Part shown: one piece after another, positions 51,597-61,512 of the stretch
Layout: each line of letters starts with the position of its first letter
Numbering within the stretch: position 1 is the stretch's first letter
Assembly: GCA_015350385.1 (NCBI GenBank)
Contig: WNKI01000001.1
Span: forward strand, 10,535,621-10,599,620
DNA from: Aculops lycopersici
Lineage: Eukaryota; Arthropoda; Arachnida; Trombidiformes; Eriophyidae
Direction: 5' to 3'
Length of the DNA: 64,000 nucleotides
Program-made: the position numbers and the translations under genes
The notes under the pieces: generated by a model
The model's database searches: none
Told to the model about the DNA's origin: nothing
The model's input: only the letters and a program-made list of their open reading frames with translations

Positions 51597-53906
51597 CTAG
51601 TCGATCAGAACAACTCCTTCCTCTTTTCGCCATCCTTCTCGTAGTGTGAGAAGCAAGGGCCATGTGCTGTATAGAACTGCCGTTGCACTGATTAATATAC
51701 CTGTTGATATGAGCCACATTTTGCCAGACATAAATGAGGTGCTAGTATTGAAGAATTCGTGCTCAATTTCTGTGGCGCCTTCATCTTTAACGTCGTCTAG
51801 ATCGATGGAGCTCTCCTCAGGTAGATTTGCGTCATATGACTTGTCATGAGGTCCAATGATAACGGTGTCCATAAACACCATCGACATGTCGTTATCATTG
51901 TCGTTATTGTCGTTGCTGAGTCCTAGATCGTATTCATCACTAGCCATTTCTTCATCATTCGTAGTTGTCTCCACCTTGTGGCCCTTGAAAAGCTCGATCT
52001 TTGGCGACACTTCACCATCATTCAACACCACGATATCTGGTTGTGCCTTCTCCTGCCCATCGATGGTATAAGCAGCAACCAGGTGTCTGTGAGCCTTCTT
52101 AAGAGGTTGCACCACAACTGCCTCCATGTTCACATTGCACAAGTGTTTTGTCTCCTCAATTCGATCCTTGATGGGCTCCTGTTTTCCAAGGCCAAAGAAG
52201 TAGGAAATTGCACCCTTAATATTGTCAACAATTGAAGCCTCCTTAGGATTACCGAGACCTTCGATGCTAATTGACATTGGAAAGAAGACATTCAAACTAC
52301 TTAGTAATGTATCCCGCGAAGTTTCATTCAGGTAATAATCATTAGAGTCCATTTTCGCCAATTTGTATATCGACGAGGATTCTGCAGAGACGTATGGCAT
52401 TAGTAGCTCAAAATGGTCATCTTGATTGATCAAATTGTAACTCATAATTTCCGCCGTTGTCTGAATACCATTACGACCAGTTAGCTTTAGTGATATACTA
52501 CATTCCTGAGTGAACTTGACCATATCCTTATCGGTCTTGGTGATTCTAATCTTGATTAAATTATGGTTATTCAAGTAGGGGATCTCCTTCTTGGTTAGAA
52601 AGAAAAACTTTTGCGCTGGATCATAATCCGAAGATGGATCAAGATTGATATTATATCGATCCCTCAGCTCGCGTCTAAAACTCCCTGGATTCGAAACATA
52701 ATCTACAGGGAGTACACACTTGTTGATGTCGACAGAGTGCAAGTCTGAATCGTCGAGGGAAGTCGTTGGGCATAATTGAGAGAAACTTGATCCATTCATG
52801 AATGATTCATAGTTTCCGCTTCTATAGGCAAAAAATCTGTATCCATTGTGATACTTTTCTCCTAAAAATTTACGCAAAGATAGTTCATATTCCAGGAATG
52901 ATAAATAATAAGTGGGCGCAATCTTATGACTACAACCAAAGATGTCGTGCGAGCAACTTGGCTGACTTTGACCATTGTTTGCATAGTAATCCACGTGACC
53001 AACTTGGTGCTCGGTACCAAAGGTCACATGACTGATTGAGGATTTTCCACCATTCGTGTGCAGTGAGTCCACAAGTAAAGCATCAGTTTTGTCCAACCTA
53101 AACTTTCTATCGAGATCGTTGAAATTAGGCCCAGCCGGATCCAGGCCAGTGATACGGCCCACGCGGCCCCCCAAGTCCTGACCCACGAAACCGGAAATGT
53201 GAGCGCCTAGCGAGTGGCCTACCAAGTAGATGTTCTCTGCAAAGGAGTCGTCGGATAATTGTAGGTCATTAAGTTGAGCTAAATAATATAGTAGAACTGT
53301 GATTTGCTTGGCAATTACTCGAGTGTTAGCCGAGGATTTGCCATAGAGGTCATGATTGGCCTTATTCCAACAAGTGATGATAACATTAACATTTTTCAAG
53401 TCCAACAACCTGTCTTTGATATCGCGTTGCCATGCACAGGGCGCCGAAGTACGGAATCCTGCAGTTAGTATCACAGTTTGGAGTTGAGGATTGAAGTTGG
53501 ACTTTATCATAGTCTCTAAACTGAATGGATATGTCTCACATGTTTCTGGTTGCCAAGATAAACAGTTGATTGTCTCTTGATATGGTATTGTGGTAACAGA
53601 GTCGCGAGTGATTAATATAAACTCCGCTCCAATGTCATTGGGATCAGCCGGCGAGTGGCCGATTTTGGGTATTTTCTCAAAGCATCCAATATAGTTGAAG
53701 CAGTCGGTGGCGTTCTGGTCCTTGTTTGGTAATTTGTCGTCGCTAAATGATTCAGGCAACTGGTTTATGGAAACCAATTCTCTGCGTACCACTTGTTGTT
53801 GAGAATTTACTGATCTAGTTGATATGTTGAGCAATATTATCACAGCTATTAAGATCCTTGAACCCGTAGAGCTCCATTCATGGAGACTGGCTCTAGTTTT
53901 AAACAT
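51597..53906 (-). CDS. Pancreatic-lipase-family lipase with C-terminal membrane anchor
   Basis: Encodes 769 residues. A signal peptide lies near the start (core ILIAVIILLNISTRS). The alpha/beta-hydrolase domain follows: nucleophile elbow VGHSLGAHISGF (Ser232), GLDPAGPNF (Asp256) and a candidate catalytic His353 in KYHNGYRFFAY, the counterpart of the CNHLRSYKYY block of pancreatic lipase. VDSLHTNGG is the conserved VDVIHT segment. A PLAT-like domain begins near residue 410 (QKFFFLTKKEIPY, IKIRITKTDKDMVKFTQECSISLKLTG). Unusual features come after it: about 200 extra residues with an acidic Asn/Asp run, then a transmembrane helix near residues 726-750 (WLISTGILISATAVLYSTW) and a short basic cytoplasmic tail. 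This predicts a surface-anchored lipase or phospholipase, whereas most relatives are soluble. Confidence 0.9.
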   Translation of the reverse strand: MFKTRASLHEWSSTGSRILIAVIILLNISTRSVNSQQQVVRRELVSINQLPESFSDDKLPNKDQNATDCFNYIGCFEKIPKIGHSPADPNDIGAEFILITRDSVTTIPYQETINCLSWQPETCETYPFSLETMIKSNFNPQLQTVILTAGFRTSAPCAWQRDIKDRLLDLKNVNVIITCWNKANHDLYGKSSANTRVIAKQITVLLYYLAQLNDLQLSDDSFAENIYLVGHSLGAHISGFVGQDLGGRVGRITGLDPAGPNFNDLDRKFRLDKTDALLVDSLHTNGGKSSISHVTFGTEHQVGHVDYYANNGQSQPSCSHDIFGCSHKIAPTYYLSFLEYELSLRKFLGEKYHNGYRFFAYRSGNYESFMNGSSFSQLCPTTSLDDSDLHSVDINKCVLPVDYVSNPGSFRRELRDRYNINLDPSSDYDPAQKFFFLTKKEIPYLNNHNLIKIRITKTDKDMVKFTQECSISLKLTGRNGIQTTAEIMSYNLINQDDHFELLMPYVSAESSSIYKLAKMDSNDYYLNETSRDTLLSSLNVFFPMSISIEGLGNPKEASIVDNIKGAISYFFGLGKQEPIKDRIEETKHLCNVNMEAVVVQPLKKAHRHLVAAYTIDGQEKAQPDIVVLNDGEVSPKIELFKGHKVETTTNDEEMASDEYDLGLSNDNNDNDNDMSMVFMDTVIIGPHDKSYDANLPEESSIDLDDVKDEGATEIEHEFFNTSTSFMSGKMWLISTGILISATAVLYSTWPLLLTLREGWRKEEGVVLID

Positions 53907-55741
53907 GTTTCTCTTTTCGGGTAATCTTGAAGCAAATTCAACTCCAAGTTGTCACTTCGCAGTCGTAACTAGGTCAACCAATTGAGAAGAAGTGAACAAT
54001 TTGCTACAACTCAATCATGGTTGATCCACAACATAATAACAAGTTTAATTGAAAATAGACCACCACAGAGATACTCACAAATAGTCATTAATCTGCATTG
54101 CTGATCTCAGAGGGACATCTAGGATTTATTTGCATTTGTTATCAGCACATTTATCTCATGCTCGGATGCAAACAACTATTCGATCAAACACAGTGTTTGA
54201 TATACATAGTGCCTGAATAGTTGCAGCATCGTTAGTAAGGATGCTCCAATCATCGCGCTTCCTAGTGGGAGTTTGCGATCTCACTTATTAGCGCTCGAGT
54301 TACTTTGCGAGCGTCCGGGTATCTTAATTTATCTAACCTGTTGTTTATTTTACTACCAGCGTTAAACTTTCGCGGCTGAATTCTATGACAATAAGTTATT
54401 CATCTCAATTTGTTTGTCTGTCTGTCGAAGCTAGACAGTTTGGCTAAATTATATCTGGACCCATAAGCAAAACAATCCCTCAGGAGCTCTTCTAATCAGA
54501 TACAAGTAGTCTAGTCGGACTATTTTAAGCCCCTTTAGTCTCGCTGCGAGCGCACTGTTTACATCGAGACCTCCAACTCGACTACTCTCGTAGACATCAC
54601 CCGTTGCCCAGTCAAACTAACGAAGTTGAGAGCCTCGACAGGTCGCTGTATCAACAAGATGACGGCTCATTTATTGCAATTAACCCAGAACAGGATGTTA
54701 GGTTGATTGGCGATTTGATGGTGTTTCCCCCATTTTTTACTTGACATTACATTTACTCCCACCCTAGTCATAAGTCGCAGTAAAGAACGCGTCACTTTTC
54801 TGCACCGCACTGTACTTGTTTGGGGCGCCATATTACGGCATACGGAAGCGAATCAGATCATACACACATACAAACTACTGACAGCAGGTTGTTGTGTCAC
54901 ACAACAGACAATGTGTCGGCGTTAGAGATTTACTCATGGCTTCGGGCATTACTCTGTGTGCTACAACTTTGTGAGTGTACTTGCGTTGGGCTGCCAACGC
55001 AACAGCGCTATGGTGTTCCAATGCGTTTTTCCTCTCCGCGAAAATTATCCAATGAAACTAAACAACTTGCAACGGCACCTGTCATATCAGGAACAGTTAC
55101 TTGTTGTTTTATTCACGCAATAAACTCAAAACGTAACATTACTGGTACTTCTTGTCAGTAATCAAATGTAGCTGCAGATTATAATTCCCTTTGGCAGCAA
55201 GGACTTAATTAAACAGGCAAGCGTGTTGTTGTAACTTGATGTTTCAAGATTATTTTTTTCTAACTGAAGCCAATTAACGAGTCAGGACAAGAGCAGAGCT
55301 GAGATCAAATCTAGCATTTGAAGATTACCATCATTAAACTTTCTAAGCTCGGCTGTTTGTTTCAGTCTATCATCGCCAGACACTCTGGCGACTTCAAGAG
55401 CAATCGCAGTCAGCCGGGACTTGAAAGTTGTTCGTCGAGATTTGCATTCGGCAACTTTGCAATAATTCATGATAAGACCAAGCAAACTTCAAGTCTGTCG
55501 ATATTCATGTTATGGGGATGCATTACACAATGCGAATTTTGATGCGATGATTAGAAGGAATAACAGATCTTCTATTTGAGCTAAGAGCATTGTTGGTGGC
55601 ATTTCAAAGGGCGATTTCAAAAGCCAGACCCACCATATGGTTATGATTTGAGAGCTTGTAATAGTGACCATAAGGGAAGAGCGGCATTTTATTCAGTAAT
55701 CTCACTTATTCATTGAGAGAACTTAGTTGAATTTTATCAAA
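53907..55741. other. Divergent region between lipase and carboxypeptidase D
   Basis: About 1.8 kb with no conserved coding sequence on either strand. Short frames near 54820-55161 lack an ATG start. No tRNA or repeat of note was seen. Confidence 0.5.
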
Positions 55742-58700
55742 ATGTTAGATATAAAGCAAAAAAGTTTTACCATTTCAAATCGATTTCAGGCGAAAGAGAT
55801 CGACAAAATCATCAACCTTGTCAAGATCCCTAGAAACCAATTGCAATCCAGAAATATCAATAGCTGTGGCGCTAATTACGCAAGAGCCACAACCAACACT
55901 GCCGATGTGATATCACCAATGAAACATTATTATCCCTTGAGCAACAGAAAGTCTCTTATTAATATTAAATCAAAAAGATTACTGGTAACCATATTATCTA
56001 TTATTATATTATCATTATATTCAACAACAAGCCCCGGAGCATGTTATAAAAAATATGACCAATCTCTTCCAAGATTCAAAAGGAACCCCATTACTAATTT
56101 ACTATCGACATTATCATCATCACTCAAATCCAATGATAAGATTATTCAAATATTCCCACAGCAAGCTCTTGTTACAAATGATGTTCGAGTTTTAATTGAT
56201 GAAGGCTACCATAATTCCACTGAAAAACTCTCATCCGCCATAAACCGCTTGGTGCAAAAGTATCCCAATCTAGCCGAGTCATTTATTGTTGGCGAAAGTG
56301 TTAAAAAGCAACCAATACTTGGACTGAAGATATCAACCACCTTGAAGAAATCTCATGAATCTACCGGCGATGAGGTACCAGTAGAGGCAACACAAGCTAA
56401 GCCAGGATTTGTCTATCTAGGTGGAATCCACGGTGACCACGCACTTGGACACGAGCTGTCTCTGCATTTGGGAGCATTTTTGCTTGAAAAATTCAGTGAG
56501 CAACAAGATAAGAGAGTCATCAAGTTACTCGAAAACACCGATTTATTTATTATACCCTCTTTGAACCCGGATGGATTCTATACAGCTCGCGAGGGCGACT
56601 GTTATTCGGCAAGACTCAAGACGGGAAGATTGAATGCGGCGAATATCGATCTAGATCAAGACTTTAAATTTCACAATCACAGAAATATCAAAAGTGTGCT
56701 GGCTCAGAATGAATTGCAACCCGAAACTAAATCCTTTGTCAATTGGTTAGTTACTTCTGGAAAGTCGGCACGTATGCTAGCCTCGTTGAGGACAGGCTAC
56801 ACTGGAATCACATATCCCTACGACGAGGTATTTGGCCAAATCACTGAGCACACCTACCTAGACTCGGGTCATTCAACCCAGTCAAACCCAGCGCAGGACA
56901 GATTGTTCTTTGAATACTTGGGCAATCAAGTCTTTTATGGCCATCAGGTTAATCCCGTAGATAGTAAATGCAACCCTTTGGCTAACAATGTCACTGTAAT
57001 GGATGGATCTCAATTGGGCTCAACTTATGGAACGCTGAGCGATTTCTTATACCGCTTCACAGACATATTCCCAGTCAACATTTACCTGGACTGTTGCAAG
57101 TTTCCCAGGAAGAGCGAATTGGAAATCAAGTGGAAGCAACATGCAAACTCCATGTTTGCAATGATTGAAAGCATTAATCTTGGAGTCCGCGGTTCTATTG
57201 TGGACATCAAAACAAGGAAGCCCATATCTAATGCACATATCGTTACTTCTGGCATTAGCCACAATGTTTCCAGTTTTGATTCAGGATTTTATTGGCGCCC
57301 ACTCCCACCAGGCATCGAGTTTAATCTGTATGTTGAAGCAGACGGTTACCAATCATTTTCGACAGGCAAGCTTGTTAGTCCAGCACCAGACTCTCAATCA
57401 AATCAAGTGCAGCCATACTATGTCAATTTCAACTTGGCTCCAACAGGTGACCCCTCTATTCATAGTTTCAGTGTAGATGGCGACGGTAGGTCGACAACGG
57501 AATCGCACGGCGATTCAACTGTCAAGAAGCAATTATCTGAACCGCTTGAGGATTTACCATCAACTTCCTCTTTGAAACCGTCGGTTCTGTTCGAGCATGT
57601 AGACGATCAGATAGCAAATCTCGATTTCAAAACACCAACAAACCTGAAAAAACATCATAATTTCTCCGAGATGGAAGATATATTGAGATCCCTACATGAT
57701 AAATACCCAAAATTGACAAGACTGTATAGCATCGGCAAGAGCGTAGAGGATAGAGATTTGTGGGTTCTAGAGATTAGCAACCAACCGGGAACACATCAGA
57801 TGCTGAAGCCTGAGTTCCGGTACATAGGTAATATGCACGGAAATGAGGTTGTTGGTCGTGAGTTACTGTTGCATTTGGCTAAATTGTTGCTGGAAAACTA
57901 TGGCCAAGATGATCTCATAACATCGCTTGTAAACTCAACCAGGATCCACATTTTGCCCTCGATGAATCCAGACGGCTACGAGCGATCTCGGGAGGGTGAC
58001 TGTGAGAGTGAAACTGGAAGGCCGAACGCAAATGATAAAGACTTGAACCGTAATTTCCCTGATAGATTTGGCCAAAACGAGGACAACAAAGACACACAAC
58101 CGGAGGTTGCGGCCATCATGAAATGGTCGAAAGATTATCCCTTTGTGCTAGGTGCCAATTTGCATGGCGGATCTTTAGTTGCCAACTACCCTATGGACGG
58201 AAACCGGGAACAACAAAGCGGTCAATACGAGCGGTCTTCGGACGATGAATTGTTTAAGCATCTAGCGAGAACATACTCTAAAAACCACAAGACTATGTAC
58301 CGGGGCGAGCATTGTTACGATATATGCGGTGACGATAAGAGAAGTTTACTGAACGAAAGGTTTCCAGATGGAATCACAAACGGAGCGAAGTGGTATGTTC
58401 TTTATGGAGGTATCCAAGATTGGGTTTACTTGAACACAAATTGTTTTACCATTACTGTGGAGTTGGGTTGCCGGAAGTTCCCTTACGCGAAGGATATGCC
58501 AAGATACTGGGCCGATAATAAGAAGGCGTTAATCAAATATATGCTCGAAGTGCACAAGGGAATTTATGGGGTGGTGACTGACCAAAATGACAGGCCAATC
58601 GGTAATGCCACAGTTCACATCAAGGGTATCAACCACGATGTTAGATCCGTTGACACTGGAGACTATTGGCGAATCTTATTACCCGGCGAGTACTTTGTTA

Positions 58701-59311
58701 CCGTATCTAAGGAAAACTATCGAGCTGCACATAGGAATGTGACCGTTGGCAAATTCGGACCAGCTTTAAGAGTTGACTTTTCTCTCATAAACGGACCAAA
58801 GGATTTGTCTCTGGACATAGCCAGTGGTTTGTCAATAGTTGACTCACAATCTCAAGCTATCAATGACCCGCAAGCTCCCTCGGTGCACTCATACTCATTA
58901 TCTGACGAGCCATTAACAAATGAGACCAGCAACGGAAGTGGCAGAAGCAATAGCACGAGTAGCAAGATGATCCACGGCAACCGGAACTCAACAACCGGAA
59001 AACCGACACACCCCTTACCTGAGCGTCAGGACTCTCAGTATATGGCAGCATTGTGCTTTGTCATTGTTCTGCCAACAATCTTGTTATTCATCTACCTTTT
59101 TGGTTTGACGGATACCAAGAGATACCAGAGCAAGTTTGGCTTCTCTCGGCTGGCTACAAATTCAGGCCAGGAGGATTTGGATGGTGATGATGAAGAGTTG
59201 ACAAACGAGGGTACGAGATTCATGAAACGAGCAACTAAGTTCACTCGCCTGGACAACCAGGCTTCAGATTCTGAGGATGAACTCTACAGTGCAGATGATT
59301 GGAACAAATAA
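55742..59311 (+). CDS. Carboxypeptidase D (silver-like), two domains, first one catalytically degenerate
   Basis: Encodes 1,189 residues from the ATG at 55742. A start at 55919 (MKHYYPLS) would place the hydrophobic segment RLLVTILSIIILSLYS as a classical signal peptide and may be the real one. CPD is a trans-Golgi metallocarboxypeptidase that trims C-terminal Lys/Arg from secretory peptides. Domain 2 (about 645-1040) is intact: zinc ligands His699 and Glu702 (NMHGNEVVGREL), His808 (NLHGGSLVANYP), catalytic Glu907 (TITVELGCRKFP) and DLNRNFPD. Domain 1 (about 155-580) lacks them: HGDH (Glu to His233), SLRTG (His to Arg350), IYLDC (Glu to Tyr448) and DLDQDF for DLNRNF. Each is followed by a transthyretin-like segment. 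A C-terminal TM helix (FVIVLPTILLFIYLFGL) and an acidic tail follow. The stop codon lies within an AATAAA (59307-59312). Confidence 0.92.
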   Translation: MLDIKQKSFTISNRFQAKEIDKIINLVKIPRNQLQSRNINSCGANYARATTNTADVISPMKHYYPLSNRKSLINIKSKRLLVTILSIIILSLYSTTSPGACYKKYDQSLPRFKRNPITNLLSTLSSSLKSNDKIIQIFPQQALVTNDVRVLIDEGYHNSTEKLSSAINRLVQKYPNLAESFIVGESVKKQPILGLKISTTLKKSHESTGDEVPVEATQAKPGFVYLGGIHGDHALGHELSLHLGAFLLEKFSEQQDKRVIKLLENTDLFIIPSLNPDGFYTAREGDCYSARLKTGRLNAANIDLDQDFKFHNHRNIKSVLAQNELQPETKSFVNWLVTSGKSARMLASLRTGYTGITYPYDEVFGQITEHTYLDSGHSTQSNPAQDRLFFEYLGNQVFYGHQVNPVDSKCNPLANNVTVMDGSQLGSTYGTLSDFLYRFTDIFPVNIYLDCCKFPRKSELEIKWKQHANSMFAMIESINLGVRGSIVDIKTRKPISNAHIVTSGISHNVSSFDSGFYWRPLPPGIEFNLYVEADGYQSFSTGKLVSPAPDSQSNQVQPYYVNFNLAPTGDPSIHSFSVDGDGRSTTESHGDSTVKKQLSEPLEDLPSTSSLKPSVLFEHVDDQIANLDFKTPTNLKKHHNFSEMEDILRSLHDKYPKLTRLYSIGKSVEDRDLWVLEISNQPGTHQMLKPEFRYIGNMHGNEVVGRELLLHLAKLLLENYGQDDLITSLVNSTRIHILPSMNPDGYERSREGDCESETGRPNANDKDLNRNFPDRFGQNEDNKDTQPEVAAIMKWSKDYPFVLGANLHGGSLVANYPMDGNREQQSGQYERSSDDELFKHLARTYSKNHKTMYRGEHCYDICGDDKRSLLNERFPDGITNGAKWYVLYGGIQDWVYLNTNCFTITVELGCRKFPYAKDMPRYWADNKKALIKYMLEVHKGIYGVVTDQNDRPIGNATVHIKGINHDVRSVDTGDYWRILLPGEYFVTVSKENYRAAHRNVTVGKFGPALRVDFSLINGPKDLSLDIASGLSIVDSQSQAINDPQAPSVHSYSLSDEPLTNETSNGSGRSNSTSSKMIHGNRNSTTGKPTHPLPERQDSQYMAALCFVIVLPTILLFIYLFGLTDTKRYQSKFGFSRLATNSGQEDLDGDDEELTNEGTRFMKRATKFTRLDNQASDSEDELYSADDWNK

Positions 59312-59514
59312 ATTTCCAGCCCTAAGAACATTCTTTAAGGTGACATATTTTATTCTTCATTGGAATTAATTGATATTTTTGTCATTAATTGACGACGAGA
59401 GCTGAGGCATTTTGCAGCATTTATGATTGAGCAGATGATTGATATTCATGGTTTTCTCTTTCTGACATGCAAGTTTTTTTGAGAAATGTCAACGTCAACA
59501 AATTGCTGTGGGAC

Positions 59515-60729
59515 TTATTTCTTTAAAGCGCCTCTAATTATTTTAGCAGTATCAACCAAATCTCTGAGCTCTTTACCGATCTCTTCATTCTTGGGGTCCT
59601 TTACAAGTTCTTGCATCAAATCAATCACAATTGCAGCACTTCTAGTTGGCTTGATTTGGTTACTTGATTTAAGTGGCTCTTGCTTGACCTCGATGGAAGG
59701 AAGAGCAAGTGGATTGTTATCATTGGATGGCAGTTGAATTCGGGGTGGTGCAAGTATAATGCCGTTCTGTGGTTCATTAACTTTTGTCATAGGAGTAGTG
59801 GTTGTCGGGGTGTTTATAAGCGATGGATTGATCCCAGTCATGACTAGCTCTTCGAATCTTAGAAACTCTTGCAATTTTTTCAGTTGGACCTTCGTCAGTT
59901 TTCTCACTGTTTGGTCATCATGGATTTTCTTGATTATCCCGAGGATTTTTGAGGACAGCAAGCCAGGAATCTCTTCTCTCGTTCTCTTTGAGACAGTGTT
60001 AGTACCATTGATGGCAGCCGATAACTTTCTGGCTGGAGGTCTATCTCGGATAATCTTATCGACCGTATCCTCGTGAATTGCTGACCCAGATTGTCTGGCA
60101 ACATCTCTGGCCGTAAAGTCTTTACTGCTGCTTATTCTGACTAAACTCTTATCTTTGGACGAACTTCTAGTAGGCCTGTCATCTCGACTGTTCCGATCAC
60201 GAGAATGTATTGATGGCGACCTCCTTCTATCGCTAGATTCTTGAGTGATACTGGATCTTCTAGACCCTCGCTCACAACCATTCCTTCCCAAGTGATCACG
60301 TGTGGAGTTCGTCGCTAAGATAGGACTTCGACTGCGTGATCTATCCCTGTCACGACTATTTCCTCGATAATATTGTATTCTTCTAGGACTAGGTCTTCTT
60401 AAAGGACTTCTAGGTTTACGATGGGGACTAAGCTTGGCTTTCTTAGTCGACATCTTCTCATATTCTCTTATCTCTAATGACCAGCCTAACATCGATTTCT
60501 TGTGCTTGGAAATAGCCCTTGATGCATCTTGAGGCGAGGCGAACGTTGCACAACTCTTGATATGACCTTTGAAGTTTTCCCAAACGCTTAATGCTACCAA
60601 TCTGCAGTCCTTGAAAAAATCTCTGAAATCTTGCTCTCTGGCCTCGGGATGGACGTTTTGTATAAAAACACGATGGCCAACCTCCGCATCGAATGTGTCT
60701 CCAAATCCGAATTTAAATCCGCGCTTCAT
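59515..60729 (-). CDS. RRM and RS-rich RNA-binding protein
   Basis: Encodes 404 residues from the ATG at 60729. An RNA-recognition motif spans about residues 18-90: HRVFIQNVHPEAREQDFRDFF carries an RNP2-like strand and GHIKSCATFASPQDASRAI an RNP1-like strand in which the usual aromatics are partly missing. Residues about 95-205 are rich in Arg-Ser and Ser-Arg-Asp dipeptides (RDRDRSRSRSP, SSDRRRSPSIHSRDRNSRDD), typical of SR-type splicing regulators. A C-terminal helical stretch (LSSKILGIIKKIHDDQ, TKVQLKKLQEFLRFEEL) is conserved-looking but not assigned. The architecture suggests a nuclear splicing or mRNA-processing factor; the exact orthologue is not clear. It is convergent with carboxypeptidase D and divergent from LMBRD2. 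Confidence 0.85.
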   Translation of the reverse strand: MKRGFKFGFGDTFDAEVGHRVFIQNVHPEAREQDFRDFFKDCRLVALSVWENFKGHIKSCATFASPQDASRAISKHKKSMLGWSLEIREYEKMSTKKAKLSPHRKPRSPLRRPSPRRIQYYRGNSRDRDRSRSRSPILATNSTRDHLGRNGCERGSRRSSITQESSDRRRSPSIHSRDRNSRDDRPTRSSSKDKSLVRISSSKDFTARDVARQSGSAIHEDTVDKIIRDRPPARKLSAAINGTNTVSKRTREEIPGLLSSKILGIIKKIHDDQTVRKLTKVQLKKLQEFLRFEELVMTGINPSLINTPTTTTPMTKVNEPQNGIILAPPRIQLPSNDNNPLALPSIEVKQEPLKSSNQIKPTRSAAIVIDLMQELVKDPKNEEIGKELRDLVDTAKIIRGALKK

Positions 60730-61512
60730 TTAAACTTTTTGCATAGTTCTGTTCAAACTCTTTCACAATAAAAAAGGTATCCGCAAAATAGAATATGTTA
60801 CGATATCCTCCTCGCGAATATGATAGAGAAAAGAGGTAATAATAACCAACGCTTGGAACCAATACATGTATGAGTATCTTAATTGGCTCGACAAATTAAA
60901 GCGATACTTGTTGTATGAATAAAGTAGTATACTTTGGAGGCCGCCATAAGCCTTCTGGCGCACATTCGTGAGAGAGTGCAATACATTTGCGCGTCAACTT
61001 GATTTTTCAAGCTACCCGAACGTGCGTATTCAATAGGGGAAGAGATTTTTTTCCCACTTTGAGCCGCCACCTACCGGTAGACTTTCCGCTTCATGCAAAC
61101 TTTGCAGCGAATTAACTTATGGAAAAGCACGCTGACGATTTGATACCGCTTATTTAAATAACAAATCGGTCGAATCTGACTTTATATCTTCTCATCAATC
61201 TCTCCATTGTCATCCCCCAAGTTGACCCCTACCATAATAAATTACACAGTTATAGCATTAAAAATTTAGAATGCCAGTGTACCCACCAGGTTAGCTGTTG
61301 CCATCTCAAGAATAAACCTGACAGATGTTTACATTCCAACATCATGAACAACACGCGCGTCTCAGGACATCGATTGTAGAACCCCCCCTTTAAGCTTCCT
61401 TAAGCCGGATTTTTACTTCTGCTACTGCCATATTAGTACGCGATTGGTTAAAACAATTGTCTTTCACATCCAATTATGAGGGAGTTTTAAAGGTCAGATC
61501 AAAGCTAGCAAG
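60730..61512. other. Divergent region between the RRM gene and LMBRD2
   Basis: No TATA box and no conserved coding sequence are seen. Presumably it holds both promoters. Confidence 0.5.

Noticed and set aside
54820..55161. 113-codon plus-strand frame between lipase and CPD
   Set aside because: It starts at TTG, lacks motifs and has no promoter signal.
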